Part shown: positions 1-12,322 of the stretch, piece by piece | How the letters are laid out: each line of letters opens with the position of its first letter | Numbering within the stretch: position 1 is the first letter of the stretch | Assembly: GCF_011758655.1 (NCBI RefSeq) | Contig: NZ_JAAMPA010000001.1 | Span: 2,542,001-2,606,000, forward strand | Direction of reading: 5' to 3' | Length of the DNA: 64,000 nucleotides | Source: Modestobacter marinus | Lineage (GTDB): Bacteria > Actinomycetota > Actinomycetes > Mycobacteriales > Geodermatophilaceae | Notes under the pieces: model-generated | The model's database searches: none | Told to the model about the DNA's origin: nothing | Seen by the model: only the letters and a program-made list of their open reading frames with translations | Position numbers and translations under genes: made by a program

Positions 1-10
1 GGGCCCCTGA
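1..10 (+). CDS. possible last codons of the gene upstream of ilvN (ilvB expected)
   Basis: Reading from base 2 gives two codons (Gly, Pro) and a TGA stop at 8-10. In actinobacteria ilvB, the large subunit of acetohydroxyacid synthase, lies directly upstream of ilvN, usually within about 50 bases. The 34-base gap fits that arrangement. Identity rests only on gene order; nothing in ten bases can prove it. Confidence 0.3.
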
Positions 11-44
11 GACGGGGCCGACACCGCAGAACGGAACAGGTCTC

Positions 45-569
45 ATGACACGACACACGCTCTCGGTCCTGGTCGAGAACAAGTCCGGCGTCCTGGCCCG
101 GGTCTCGGCGCTGTTCAGCCGGCGCGGGTTCAACATCGAGTCCCTCGCCGTGGGGCCGACGGAGAACCCGGACCTGTCCCGGATGACGATCGTGGCCGAC
201 GCCGAGGCGCAGCCGCTGGAGCAGATCACCAAGCAGCTGAACAAGCTGATCGAGGTGATCAAGATCGTCGAGCTGGACACCGCCGCGGTGCAGCGCGAGC
301 TGCTGCTGGTCAAGGTGCGCGCGCCGCTGGCCGACCGCGCCCAGGTGCTGCAGACCGCCGAGCTCTTCCGCGCCCGGGTGATCGACGTCAACACCGACAC
401 GGTCACCCTCGAGGCCACCGGCACGCCGGACAAGCTGCAGGCGCTGCTCGCCGTCCTCGCCCCGCTGGGCATCAAGGAGATGGCGCAGTCCGGCACCGTC
501 GCACTGGCCCGCGGACCGCGGTCGATGAGCGGCGCCGGTACCTTGCGCCCGGTCGAGCGCTCCGCCTAG
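45..569 (+). CDS. ilvN: acetohydroxyacid synthase small (regulatory) subunit IlvN
   Basis: Regulatory subunit of acetohydroxyacid synthase, the first common enzyme of valine, leucine and isoleucine synthesis. It activates the large subunit and carries feedback inhibition by valine. The 174-residue protein has the usual length. Residues about 4-78 form an ACT domain, with the typical opening 'HTLSVLVENKSGVLARV' and the 'GFNIESLAVG' segment. Residues about 85-160 form the C-terminal ALS_ss_C domain. The last 15 residues are a variable tail. The ATG start has only a weak purine stretch upstream (GGAACAGG), consistent with translation in an ilvBN operon. ilvC follows 78 bases later across a palindrome. 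Confidence 0.97.
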   Translation: MTRHTLSVLVENKSGVLARVSALFSRRGFNIESLAVGPTENPDLSRMTIVADAEAQPLEQITKQLNKLIEVIKIVELDTAAVQRELLLVKVRAPLADRAQVLQTAELFRARVIDVNTDTVTLEATGTPDKLQALLAVLAPLGIKEMAQSGTVALARGPRSMSGAGTLRPVERSA

Positions 570-596
570 CCGACCCCGCCCCGCCCACCCGCACTT

Positions 597-620
597 CCAC
601 CAAAATGGCCATTTTGGTGG
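597..620. promoter_or_regulatory. perfect 24-bp palindrome between ilvN and ilvC
   Basis: The two 12-base arms are CCACCAAAATGG and CCATTTTGGTGG, with no spacer and dyad centre at 608/609. The core is AT-rich in a very GC-rich neighbourhood. No T-run follows, so a simple intrinsic terminator is unlikely. It lies 27 bases before the ilvC start, where a dimeric repressor or an RNA hairpin would act. The bound factor is unknown. Confidence 0.6.
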
Positions 621-632
621 TCCATCCACTGA

Positions 633-1673
<1,041 letters not shown>

Positions 1674-1696
1674 CGCCGCGCCCCGGACCGGGGCGC

Positions 1697-1744
1697 GACA
1701 CGACACGGCCCCCGCAGCGTCTGCTGCGGGGGCCGTGTCGTGTC
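1697..1744. terminator. bidirectional terminator hairpin between ilvC and the convergent membrane-protein gene
   Basis: A perfect 21-bp stem (arms 1697-1717 and 1724-1744) encloses a 6-base loop. It lies between the ends of two convergent genes. There is no T-run, as is usual in high-GC actinobacteria. Confidence 0.85.
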
Positions 1745-1755
1745 CGGGGGAGGGG

Positions 1756-2826
1756 TCAGCGGGTGGCTGCCCGCTGGGCGCGGCGGGCGGCGAAGTAGCG
1801 GCTGGCCGACCTCAGGCACAGCAGTGCGACGGTCGCGATCGCGGCGGCGACCAGCAGCAGGGCGAACACGATGCCGCCGCCGTCCCCCTCGCCGAGGGCG
1901 CCGACGAGGATCAGGCCGGTGAACGCGATCGCGATCGACCCGCCGACGATCAGCAGCACCCGGCTGCGGCCGGTCAGCGCCCACACCGAACCCCAGATCA
2001 TCAGCACCGTCCACAGCACCGTGACCAGCCCGAAGGCCAGCGAGATGCCGCCGACCGCACTGAGCCCGCCGCCGGCGACGGAGAAGAGCTCCTCGTCGAA
2101 GCCCTCGGCGCCCGCGAGGGCCGCGGCGCCGAAGACGATCAGGAAGAAGCCGACCAGGACGCCGAAGGCCGCCAGCACGAAGCCCAGGACGGCGGCGGTG
2201 ATCACCGCTCCGGGGCGGGCGGTCGACGGGGACTCCCCGTACCCGTACTGCCCGTAGGACTGTCCGGGCTGGACGTACTGCTGCTGGCCGTAGGGCTCGG
2301 GCTGGCCGTACTGAGCCGGCCCGTACTGGCCCTGCGCGTACGGGTTCTGGCCGTACTGCGGTCGGCCGTGCTCGCCCTGCCCGTACTGCGGCTGCCCGTA
2401 CTGGGGTTGCCCGTACTGCGGCTGGCCGTACTGACCCTGGCCGTACTGACCCTGGCCGTACTGACCCTGCTGCTCGTACGGGTTCTGCTCGTACGGGTTC
2501 TGCCCGGTCGGGGGCCCGTACGAGGGCTGCCCGTACTGCTCCTGGCCGTACTGGGGTCGCCCGTACTGCGGCTGGTCGTACTGGTCCTGTCCGTACTGGT
2601 CCTGTCCGTACTGGGGCCGGCCGTACGGGTCCTGGCCGTACGGGTCCTGGCCGTACCGGGGCTGGCCGGGGCCGTCCTGGCCCTGCTGTGCACCGGGCTG
2701 GGAGCCCTGCCCGTAGGCGGTGGAACCGGTGCTCCCCGGGGCCGGCGGCGGGCCACCCTCCTCCGGCTGCTGGCCGAACGGGGTCGTCTCGTGACGGCCC
2801 TGGGCGTCGTCCCGGTCGCTGCTCAT
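1756..2826 (-). CDS. membrane protein with long QYG/P-rich low-complexity N-terminus
   Basis: Function unknown. The 356-residue protein has two halves. Residues about 30-200 are a low-complexity region of degenerate 'QYGQ', 'QPQYG' and 'DPYGQ' repeats. The C-terminal part (about 205-356) has four to five hydrophobic segments, beginning '[22 protein letters not shown]', and ends in a basic tail. The start 'MSSDRDDAQ' was chosen because GGAGGAG lies just upstream; a frame extended to 2943 would overlap the serA promoter. Proline/tyrosine-rich leaders on small membrane proteins are common in actinobacteria and probably lie in the cytoplasm. The Tyr/Gln/Gly composition resembles prion-like condensate-forming segments, which is inference only. 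Confidence 0.85.
   Translation of the reverse strand: MSSDRDDAQGRHETTPFGQQPEEGGPPPAPGSTGSTAYGQGSQPGAQQGQDGPGQPRYGQDPYGQDPYGRPQYGQDQYGQDQYDQPQYGRPQYGQEQYGQPSYGPPTGQNPYEQNPYEQQGQYGQGQYGQGQYGQPQYGQPQYGQPQYGQGEHGRPQYGQNPYAQGQYGPAQYGQPEPYGQQQYVQPGQSYGQYGYGESPSTARPGAVITAAVLGFVLAAFGVLVGFFLIVFGAAALAGAEGFDEELFSVAGGGLSAVGGISLAFGLVTVLWTVLMIWGSVWALTGRSRVLLIVGGSIAIAFTGLILVGALGEGDGGGIVFALLLVAAAIATVALLCLRSASRYFAARRAQRAATR
2236..2720. repeat. degenerate tandem repeats encoding QYG-rich region
   Basis: Imperfect 12-21-base units with the plus-strand core 'CTGGCCGTACTG' or 'CTGCCCGTACTG' recur more than 20 times. On the minus strand they encode the Gln-Tyr-Gly repeats of the membrane protein. Unit spacing stays in multiples of three, so this is a coding repeat and not a CRISPR array. 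Confidence 0.85.
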
Positions 2827-2971
2827 GATCTCCTCCGACGAGGCCGGTGGCACCGGCGCTTCGTCGCCAGCTTGGCGGTGCCGGCAGGGCCCGGCAAGCA
2901 CCGGGGTCCGTCCGGGTGTCCACCCAGTGGGACCGTCGGGCACCGGCGTGCCGCGGGGTGGGCGGCGTCCC

Positions 2972-2977
2972 TAGGCT
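2972..2977 (+). promoter_or_regulatory. -10 box of a leaderless serA promoter
   Basis: TAGGCT ends eight bases before the GTG of serA, and no Shine-Dalgarno sequence lies in between. This spacing places the transcript start at or next to the start codon. Divergent transcription of the QYG protein starts from the same 159-base gap. Confidence 0.6.
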
Positions 2978-2985
2978 GTGGAGCC

Positions 2986-4587
2986 GTGACCACGACCACG
3001 CCCGTCGTCCTGATCGCCGAAGAGCTCGCGCCCAGCGTGTTGGAGGTGCTGGGGGGCGACGTCGAGATCCGCCACGTCGACGGCGCCGACCGGGGTGCCC
3101 TGCTGCCCGCGCTGGCCGAGGCCTCGGCCGTGCTCATCCGGTCGGCCACCCAGATCGACGCCGAGGCGCTCGCGGCCGCGCCGCAGCTCAAGGTCGTCGC
3201 GCGGGCCGGCATCGGCCTGGACAACGTCGACGTCCCCGCGGCCACCGAGCGCGGTGTGCTGGTCGTCAACGCGCCGACCTCCAACATCGTGAGCGCCGCC
3301 GAGCACGCCGTCGCGCTGCTGCTGGCTGCCGCCCGGCACATCCCGGCCGCCGACGCCTCGCTGCGGGAGGGGAAGTGGGCCCGGTCGAAGTACACCGGCG
3401 TCGAGGTCACCGAGAAGACCGTGGGCGTCGTCGGGCTGGGCCGGATCGGGGTGCTGGTCGCCCAGCGGCTGGCTGCCTTCGGCGTCACCCTGATCGCCTA
3501 CGACCCCTACATCCAGCCCGGCCGGGCCGCCCAGCTCGGCGTCCGCCTGGTGTCCCTGGACGAACTGCTGCGCGAGTCGGACTTCATCACCGTCCACCTG
3601 CCCAAGACCCCCGAGACCCTCGGGCTGATCGGCGCCGAGCAGCTCGCCGCCACCAAGCGCGGCGTCATCATCGTCAACGCCGCCCGCGGCGGGCTGGTCG
3701 ACGAGGCCGCCCTAGCCGAGGCGCTGCAGTCGGGTCAGGTGGGCGCCGCCGGCATCGACGTCTACGCCAAGGAGCCGTGCACCGACAGCCCGCTGTTCGG
3801 CCTGCCGAACGTGGTGGTGACCCCGCACCTGGGCGCCTCCACCACCGAGGCGCAGGACAAGGCCGGCACCGCCGTGGCGCGCAGCGTCCGCCTCGCGCTG
3901 CAGGGCGACTTCGTGCCCGACGCGGTGAACGTCCAGGCCGGCGGCATCGTCGCCGAGGACGTCCGGCCCGGGTTGCCGCTGGCGGAGAAGCTCGGCCGGG
4001 TGTTCACCTCGGTCGCCGGCGGGCTGGCCCAGTCGGTGCACGTGCAGGTGCAGGGCAAGATCGCCGAGTTCGACGTCTCCGTCGTCCAGCTGGCGGTGCT
4101 GCGCGGCGTCTTCTCCGACGTCGTCGAGGAGGCGGTCACCTACGTCAACGCGCCGCTGCTGGCCGACCAGCGGGGCCTGGACGTCACCCTGTCCAGCAGC
4201 ACCGAGAGCCCGGACTACCGCAACCTGATCACCGTGCGGGGGGCGATGGCCGACGGCACGGAGGTGACCGTCTCGGGCACCCTCTACGGCAAGAACCAGG
4301 TCCCCAAGCTGACCGAGGTCGGTGGCTTCGAGATGGACCTGACCGCCGACGGCTACCTGCTGTTCTTCGTCTACGCCGACCGGCCCGGCGTCGTCGGCAC
4401 GGTCGGCGCGGCGCTCGGGGAGGCGGGGGTGAACATCGCCGGTGCGCAGGTCAGCCGCACCACCCAGGGCGGCGAGGCGCTGATGGCCGTGACCGTCGAC
4501 GGCACGGTCAGCGGGGAGCTGCTGGCCGACATCGGCCAGCGGATCGGCGCCCGGCAGGTCCGTGCCGCCGACCTCAACCCGAGCTGA
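2986..4587 (+). CDS. serA: D-3-phosphoglycerate dehydrogenase, long form with ASB and ACT domains
   Basis: Oxidises 3-phosphoglycerate to 3-phosphohydroxypyruvate with NAD+, the committed step of serine synthesis. The 533-residue protein matches the type 1 mycobacterial form. A catalytic/NAD-binding region occupies about 1-315, with 'GVVGLGRIG' near residue 150 and the catalytic histidine H281 in 'PHLGAST'. An allosteric substrate-binding region follows (about 318-450). A C-terminal ACT domain (about 457-530) begins 'YLLFFVYADRPGVVG' and should bind serine. GTG at 2986 was chosen from the family N-terminus and from TAGGCT eight bases upstream. The frame stays open far upstream, but only as the antisense of the QYG repeats. 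Confidence 0.97.
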   Translation: MTTTTPVVLIAEELAPSVLEVLGGDVEIRHVDGADRGALLPALAEASAVLIRSATQIDAEALAAAPQLKVVARAGIGLDNVDVPAATERGVLVVNAPTSNIVSAAEHAVALLLAAARHIPAADASLREGKWARSKYTGVEVTEKTVGVVGLGRIGVLVAQRLAAFGVTLIAYDPYIQPGRAAQLGVRLVSLDELLRESDFITVHLPKTPETLGLIGAEQLAATKRGVIIVNAARGGLVDEAALAEALQSGQVGAAGIDVYAKEPCTDSPLFGLPNVVVTPHLGASTTEAQDKAGTAVARSVRLALQGDFVPDAVNVQAGGIVAEDVRPGLPLAEKLGRVFTSVAGGLAQSVHVQVQGKIAEFDVSVVQLAVLRGVFSDVVEEAVTYVNAPLLADQRGLDVTLSSSTESPDYRNLITVRGAMADGTEVTVSGTLYGKNQVPKLTEVGGFEMDLTADGYLLFFVYADRPGVVGTVGAALGEAGVNIAGAQVSRTTQGGEALMAVTVDGTVSGELLADIGQRIGARQVRAADLNPS

Positions 4588-4610
4588 CCCCCCGCATCCA
4601 GCGCGACCAC

Positions 4611-4644
4611 AGGCCGCGTCGTCCCGCCCGGGACGGCGCGGCCT
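4611..4644 (+). terminator. serA terminator hairpin
   Basis: Arms 4611-4626 and 4629-4644 form a 16-bp GC-rich stem with one G-U pair. The two-base gap would open to a small loop. It begins 23 bases after the serA stop. Confidence 0.7.
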
Positions 4645-4961
4645 CGTCGTGTCCGAGCGTGACCCGGCGGACCGGCCGACTGGGCCGAACGGGTGGTTGA
4701 GCGCTGTCCCAACGTGTCATCTGCCCGATCTCGTTCCGCCGAACGGCGCCCGGCACGCCCAACGGCAGATGTCGACGGCTCGGCTGCCGGGCCGATGCCC
4801 GCCCGGCCGCCGCAGATGCGCCGTCCGCGGGCCGGTGATGCGCCGAACGGCCTATTGGCCGGTGGGAGCGGGAGCGCGCACCGTGTGACTGGTCCGTCCC
4901 GGCTGGTCACCGTCCGTGGTGGTCGATCGAGCGGTCCCTCCCGCACGAATCACTGACAGGG
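4645..4961. other. non-coding gap before the subtilase, with three GCCGAACGG copies
   Basis: No convincing gene is seen here. GCCGAACGG occurs three times (4684-4692, 4738-4746, 4842-4850). A small dyad, CGGCC-TATT-GGCCG, directly follows the third copy. These may be control elements of the secreted protease downstream, but no clear -35/-10 pair could be assigned. Confidence 0.4.
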
Positions 4962-8351
<3,390 letters not shown>

Positions 8352-8357
8352 CGGCGC

Positions 8358-8382
8358 GGTCACCCGGGGTCCCCGGGTGACC
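8358..8382 (+). terminator. protease-gene terminator hairpin 1
   Basis: A 12-bp perfect palindrome (GGTCACCCGGGG, one base, then its complement) starts seven bases after the subtilase stop. Confidence 0.6.
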
Positions 8383-8404
8383 CGCTGACCGCACCGCACC
8401 ACCC

Positions 8405-8441
8405 GGACGCCCTCCGCGAGCACCACCTGCGGGGGGCGTCC
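8405..8441 (+). terminator. protease-gene terminator hairpin 2
   Basis: A 13-bp stem with one G-U pair (8405-8417 with 8429-8441) and an 11-base loop follows the first hairpin. Tandem hairpins of this kind are common after actinobacterial genes. Confidence 0.55.
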
Positions 8442-8477
8442 GGCGTGTGCGGGTGCGGGGCCGCGGCCGGCCCCCAC

Positions 8478-8483
8478 TAACCT
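8478..8483 (+). promoter_or_regulatory. -10 box of leaderless leuB promoter
   Basis: TAACCT ends eight bases before the leuB ATG. No ribosome-binding site is visible, as at serA. Confidence 0.6.
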
Positions 8484-8491
8484 CTGGCCTC

Positions 8492-9511
8492 ATGCGCCTG
8501 GCAGTGGTCCCTGGAGACGGCATCGGTCCCGAGGTGGTGGCCGAGGGCCTCAAGGTCCTGGGCGCGGTCGCCCCGGACATCGAGAGCACCTTCTACGACC
8601 TGGGGGCCGCCCGCTGGCACCGCACCGGGGAGCTGCTCCCGGACGCGGTGCTCGAGGAGCTGCGCCAGCACGACGCGATCCTGCTCGGCGCGGTCGGCGA
8701 CCCCGGGGTGCCCAGCGGCATCCTCGAGCGGGGGCTGCTGCTTAAGCTGCGCTTCGAGCTCGACCACCACGTCAACCTCCGGCCCGCCCGGCTCTTCGAC
8801 GGCGTCCGCAGCCCGCTGGCCGAGCCCGGCGAGATCGACATGCTCTGCGTGCGCGAGGGCACCGAGGGCCCCTACGTCGGCAACGGCGGGGTGCTGCGGC
8901 GCGACACCCCGCACGAGGTGGCCACCGAGGTCAGCCTGAACACCGCCTTCGGGGTCGAGCGCGTCGTCCGGTACGGGTTCGAACGGGCCGTCGCCCGGCC
9001 GCGCAAGCACCTCACGCTGATCCACAAGACCAACGTGCTGACCCACGCCGGCTCGCTGTGGTCGCGGACCGTCGAGGAGCTCTCCGCGGAGTTCCCCGAG
9101 GTCACCGTGGCCTACCAGCACGTGGACGCCGCGGCGATGTTCTTCATCACCGACCCGGGCCGGTACGACGTCATCGTCACCGACAACCTCTTCGGCGACA
9201 TCGTCACCGACGTCGCGGCCGCCGTCACCGGGGGCATCGGGCTGGCCGCCAGCGGCAACCTCGACGTCTCCGGCACCAACCCCAGCATGTTCGAGCCGGT
9301 GCACGGCTCCGCGCCGGACATCGCCGGGCAGGGCATCGCCGACCCGACGGCGACCGTGCTGTCGGTCGGGCTGCTGCTGGAGCACCTGGGCCGGCCGGAG
9401 CTGGCCAAGAAGGTCAACGCCGCCGTCGCCTTCGACCTCTCCACCCGCGACCCGAAGGCGACCCTCCGCACCACCGAGGTCGGCGACCGGCTGGCCGCGC
9501 TGTCGGGTTGA
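8492..9511 (+). CDS. leuB: 3-isopropylmalate dehydrogenase
   Basis: Oxidatively decarboxylates 3-isopropylmalate to 2-oxoisocaproate with NAD+ and Mg2+ or Mn2+, the third leucine-specific step. The 339-residue protein is of the actinobacterial type. It opens with '[19 protein letters not shown]'. It carries the substrate/metal region '[12 protein letters not shown]' and '[26 protein letters not shown]', and the NAD pocket '[13 protein letters not shown]'. The ATG at 8492 sits next to the leaderless -10 box; an upstream extension of the frame has no support. A GC-rich palindrome at 9524-9540 follows the stop. In this family the same reaction can also act on 3-methylmalate from the citramalate route, which fits the neighbouring cimA. 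Confidence 0.97.
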   Translation: MRLAVVPGDGIGPEVVAEGLKVLGAVAPDIESTFYDLGAARWHRTGELLPDAVLEELRQHDAILLGAVGDPGVPSGILERGLLLKLRFELDHHVNLRPARLFDGVRSPLAEPGEIDMLCVREGTEGPYVGNGGVLRRDTPHEVATEVSLNTAFGVERVVRYGFERAVARPRKHLTLIHKTNVLTHAGSLWSRTVEELSAEFPEVTVAYQHVDAAAMFFITDPGRYDVIVTDNLFGDIVTDVAAAVTGGIGLAASGNLDVSGTNPSMFEPVHGSAPDIAGQGIADPTATVLSVGLLLEHLGRPELAKKVNAAVAFDLSTRDPKATLRTTEVGDRLAALSG

Positions 9512-9664
9512 TCGGGGTGCCGGCCGGCCCGTCGGGCCGGTACGTCGACAGCGGGCAGAAGACCGGCAGCGTGGTCGTCGAGGTCGGGTGATCGGCGCGG
9601 CCGCCGTCCCAGGACGTGGGACGACGGTTCCACCGAGCGGCTCTGCCGTGCTCTACTGGTGGTG

Positions 9665-9697
9665 ATGGACGCCACCCGCACGATCATCATCAGCTAG
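9665..9697 (+). CDS. isoleucine-rich leader peptide of the cimA attenuator
   Basis: A ten-codon reading frame encodes MDATRTIIIS followed by TAG. It has three consecutive Ile codons (9683-9691) and two Thr codons. The stop overlaps the first base of a hairpin, and a rho-independent terminator follows before cimA. Such leader peptides sense charged tRNA for the pathway end product by ribosome stalling. A possible promoter (TTCCAC at 9628, TCTACT at 9652) would start transcription at or next to the ATG. A GTG at 9662 is in frame and is an alternative start. No homology search was possible; the call rests on codon content and RNA structure. Confidence 0.8.
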   Translation: MDATRTIIIS

Positions 9698-9753
9698 CGC
9701 GCAGTCACCTCCCCCGGACTGCGCGCAACCTCCCGTACCCCGGGAGGTTTTTT
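9697..9753 (+). terminator. transcription attenuator upstream of cimA
   Basis: The first hairpin pairs 9697-9706 with 9717-9726 (10 bp, 10-base loop). The second pairs 9727-9735 with 9741-9749 (AACCTCCCG/CGGGAGGTT, 5-base loop) and is followed by six T residues, a textbook intrinsic terminator. The loop of hairpin 1 contains ACCTCCC, the same seven bases as the 5' arm of the terminator. It could therefore pair with GGGAGGT and prevent termination. Confidence 0.85.
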
Positions 9754-9792
9754 CGTGTCTGGGCCCAGTACCGAACCGACCCGGGAGACACC

Positions 9793-11409
9793 GTGGCCAC
9801 GCACCCCGCCACCGAGCTCGACCTCGACCCGACCGACTTCCACGTCTTCGACACCACGCTGCGCGACGGCGCCCAGCGCGAGGGCGTGAGCTGGTCCGTC
9901 GCCGACAAGCTCGCCGTCGCGCGACTCCTCGACGAGATCGGCGTTGGCTTCATCGAGGGCGGCTGGCCGGGGGCGCTGCCCAAGGACACCGAGTTCTTCG
10001 CCCGGGCGCGCAGCGAGCTGGACCTCCGGCACGCCCAGCTGGTGGCCTTCGGCGCCACCCGCAAGGTCGGCGTCCGGGTCGAGGACGACCCCCAGGTGCG
10101 CGCGCTGCTGGACGCGGAGACGCCGGTGGTCTGCCTGGTGGCCAAGTCCGACGTGCGGCACGTGCGGGAGGCGCTGCGCACCACGCCGGAGGAGAACCTG
10201 GCGATGGTCGCCGACACGGTCGCCTTCCTGGTCGCGCACGGCCGGCGGGTCTTCGTCGACTGCGAGCACTTCTTCGACGGCTACGCCGCCGACCCCGACC
10301 ACGGCGTGCAGGTCCTGGAGACCGCCTTCGCCGCCGGCGCCGAGGTGGGCGTGCTGTGCGACACCAACGGCGGCATGCTGCCGATGGGCGTGGGCCGGGT
10401 GGTCGCCGACGTCCGCGCGCGCACCACCGGCAAGCTCGGCATCCACTGCCAGGACGACACCGGCTGCGCGGTCGCCAACAGCCTGGCCGCCGTCGAGGCC
10501 GGCGTGACCCACGTGCAGGGCACCGCCAACGGGTACGGCGAGCGGGCCGGCAACGCCGACACGTTCGTGCTGATCGGCAACCTGGTCACCAAGATGGGGT
10601 TGCCGGTGGTGCCGGCCGAGTGCCTGCCCGAGCTGAAGCGGGTGAGCCACGCGATCGCGGAGCTGGCCAACATCGCCCCCGACGACCACCAGCCGTTCGT
10701 CGGCGCCTCGGCGTTCGCGCACAAGGCCGGCCTGCACGCCAGCGCCATCAAGGTCAGTCCGGAGCTCTACAACCACCTCGACCCCGCCGTCGTCGGCAAC
10801 GACATGCGCATCCTGGTCACCGAGATGGCCGGCCGGGCGTCGATCGAGCTCAAGGGGCGGGAGCTGGGGGTCGACCTGGCCGGCCAGGCCGACGCCATCG
10901 GCCGGGTGGTCGACCAGGTCAAGGTGCTGGAGGCCGACGGCTGGTCCTTCGAGGCCGCCGACGCCTCCTTCGAGCTGCTGCTGCGCGCCCAGCTGCCCGG
11001 CGACCCCGAGCCGCTGTTCGAGCTGGAGAGCTACCGCACCTCGGTCGAGCACTGGGGCAACGGGGTGGTGGTCAGCGAGGCGACGGTCAAGGTGCACGTC
11101 CCCAACGGCGACGGGACGACGGAGCGGGTGATCAGCACCGGGGAGGGCAACGGCCCGGTGAACGCGCTGGACAACGCGCTGCGCCAGGCCCTGGTCGGCC
11201 GGTACCCGCACCTGGCCGACGTCTCGCTGGCCGACTACAAGGTGCGCATCCTGGGCTGGAAGGGCGGCACCAGCGCCACCACCCGGGTGCTCGTCGACAG
11301 CACCGACGGGGCAGGGGAGTGGACCACCGTGGGGGTGCACGACAACATCGTCGAGGCCTCCTGGCACGCCCTGGTCGACGCCTTCACCTACGCGGTGCGG
11401 CACCGCTGA
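9793..11409 (+). CDS. cimA: (R)-citramalate synthase
   Basis: Condenses pyruvate and acetyl-CoA to citramalate, opening a threonine-independent route to 2-oxobutyrate and isoleucine. The 538-residue protein is of the long CimA/LeuA-like type. An HMGL-like TIM barrel begins 'FDTTLRDGAQREGVSWS' (about residues 18-34). Metal-ligand and catalytic segments include 'HCQDDTGCAVANS' and 'GTANGYGERAGNAD'. A linker follows, then a C-terminal LeuA-type allosteric dimer domain (about 395-535) that usually binds isoleucine. GTG 9793 follows GGGAG at a good distance. The Ile-codon leader upstream supports an isoleucine role over 2-isopropylmalate synthase. Confidence 0.95.
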   Translation: MATHPATELDLDPTDFHVFDTTLRDGAQREGVSWSVADKLAVARLLDEIGVGFIEGGWPGALPKDTEFFARARSELDLRHAQLVAFGATRKVGVRVEDDPQVRALLDAETPVVCLVAKSDVRHVREALRTTPEENLAMVADTVAFLVAHGRRVFVDCEHFFDGYAADPDHGVQVLETAFAAGAEVGVLCDTNGGMLPMGVGRVVADVRARTTGKLGIHCQDDTGCAVANSLAAVEAGVTHVQGTANGYGERAGNADTFVLIGNLVTKMGLPVVPAECLPELKRVSHAIAELANIAPDDHQPFVGASAFAHKAGLHASAIKVSPELYNHLDPAVVGNDMRILVTEMAGRASIELKGRELGVDLAGQADAIGRVVDQVKVLEADGWSFEAADASFELLLRAQLPGDPEPLFELESYRTSVEHWGNGVVVSEATVKVHVPNGDGTTERVISTGEGNGPVNALDNALRQALVGRYPHLADVSLADYKVRILGWKGGTSATTRVLVDSTDGAGEWTTVGVHDNIVEASWHALVDAFTYAVRHR

Positions 11410-11419
11410 GCAGACCGGG

Positions 11420-12223
11420 TCAGCCGGGGCTGCGGCGCAGGTCCAGCTCGATCTCCCGGGCCGCGGCCTGCAGCGGGGGCAGCAGCTCGTCCCGGATGGC
11501 GTCGGGGGTGACGTGCCGGGCGGAGGCGGAGATGTTCATCGCGGCGAGGACGGCGCCGTCGCCGTCCCGCACCGGCACCGCGATCGACCGCAGCCCCTCC
11601 TCCAGCTCCTGGTCCACCAGGGCCCATCCCTGGTCGCGGGTCTCGGTCAGCACCCGGCGGAGCCGGTCGGGGTCGGTGACGGTGAACGGGGTCAGCGCCG
11701 CCAGCGGTGCGCTCGCCAGGTACCGCTCCCGCTCGTCCTCCGGCCGGGACGCCAGCAGCACCCGGCCCATCGACGTCGCGTGGGCCGGGAACCGGGTGCC
11801 GAGGTTGATGGCCACGGTCATGATCCGCCTGGTCGGCACCCGCGCGACGTAGACGATCTCCTCCCCGTCGAGCACCGACAGCGAGCAGGACTCGTGCACG
11901 CCCGCGGCCAGCTGCTCCATGTGCGGGCGGGCCACCTCCGGCAGGGAGAGCCCGGAGAGGTAGGCGTAGCCGAGTTCCAGCACCCGGGGGCGCAGCGCGA
12001 AGAGCCGTCCGTCGGAGCGGACGTACCCGAGCTCGACGAGGGTGAGCAGGAACCGGCGGGCGGCGGCCCGGGTCAGGCCGGTCTGCCGGGCGACGTCGCT
12101 GAGGGTCAGCCGGGGGTGCTCGGCGTCGAAGGCCCGGATGACGGCGAGCCCGCGTTCCAGCGACTGGACGAACGTGGCCGATCGCTCGCCGTCGCCGCCG
12201 TCGCGGGGTGTCGTCGCGTCCAT
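11420..12223 (-). CDS. IclR-family regulator, PcaR/PcaU type
   Basis: Predicted DNA-binding regulator of 267 residues. The N-terminal winged helix (about 18-80) starts 'FVQSLERGLAVIRAF', typical of the PcaR/PcaU/PobR branch. That branch responds to aromatic acids such as protocatechuate, 4-hydroxybenzoate or beta-ketoadipate. The effector domain spans about 90-255 and includes 'INLGTRFPAHATSMGRVLLA'. The ATG is preceded by GGGAGGAG. It is divergent from the importer/benzoylformate decarboxylase operon, whose promoter lies in the shared 257-base gap, so it is the likely local regulator. Whether it activates or represses cannot be told from sequence. Confidence 0.9.
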   Translation of the reverse strand: MDATTPRDGGDGERSATFVQSLERGLAVIRAFDAEHPRLTLSDVARQTGLTRAAARRFLLTLVELGYVRSDGRLFALRPRVLELGYAYLSGLSLPEVARPHMEQLAAGVHESCSLSVLDGEEIVYVARVPTRRIMTVAINLGTRFPAHATSMGRVLLASRPEDERERYLASAPLAALTPFTVTDPDRLRRVLTETRDQGWALVDQELEEGLRSIAVPVRDGDGAVLAAMNISASARHVTPDAIRDELLPPLQAAAREIELDLRRSPG

Positions 12224-12277
12224 CGTTCTCCTCCCGGGCGGCTGCCTCGACGCCCGATCACGGTTCGAGCACGAGCG

Positions 12278-12306
12278 TTGACGTGACCCGGCTCACGACT
12301 TATGTT
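12278..12306 (+). promoter_or_regulatory. sigma-70-type promoter of the importer operon
   Basis: TTGACG (12278-12283) and TATGTT (12301-12306) are separated by exactly 17 bases. This is one of the best canonical housekeeping promoters in the window. It would give a leader of about 165 bases before the first permease gene. Confidence 0.75.
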
Positions 12307-12322
12307 CCCTGTCAGAACGGTC

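Noticed and set aside
2236..2720. CRISPR-like array
   Set aside because: Repeat units are 12-21 bases, degenerate, in frame and translated; there are no spacers or cas genes.
1735..2985. Upstream extension of the serA frame
   Set aside because: It reads the antisense of the QYG repeats as Leu/Val/Gly-rich nonsense. The family start and a -10 box support GTG 2986.
9524..9540. GC palindrome after leuB as a definite terminator
   Set aside because: Only eight base pairs with one central base and no T-run; too weak to list as a feature.
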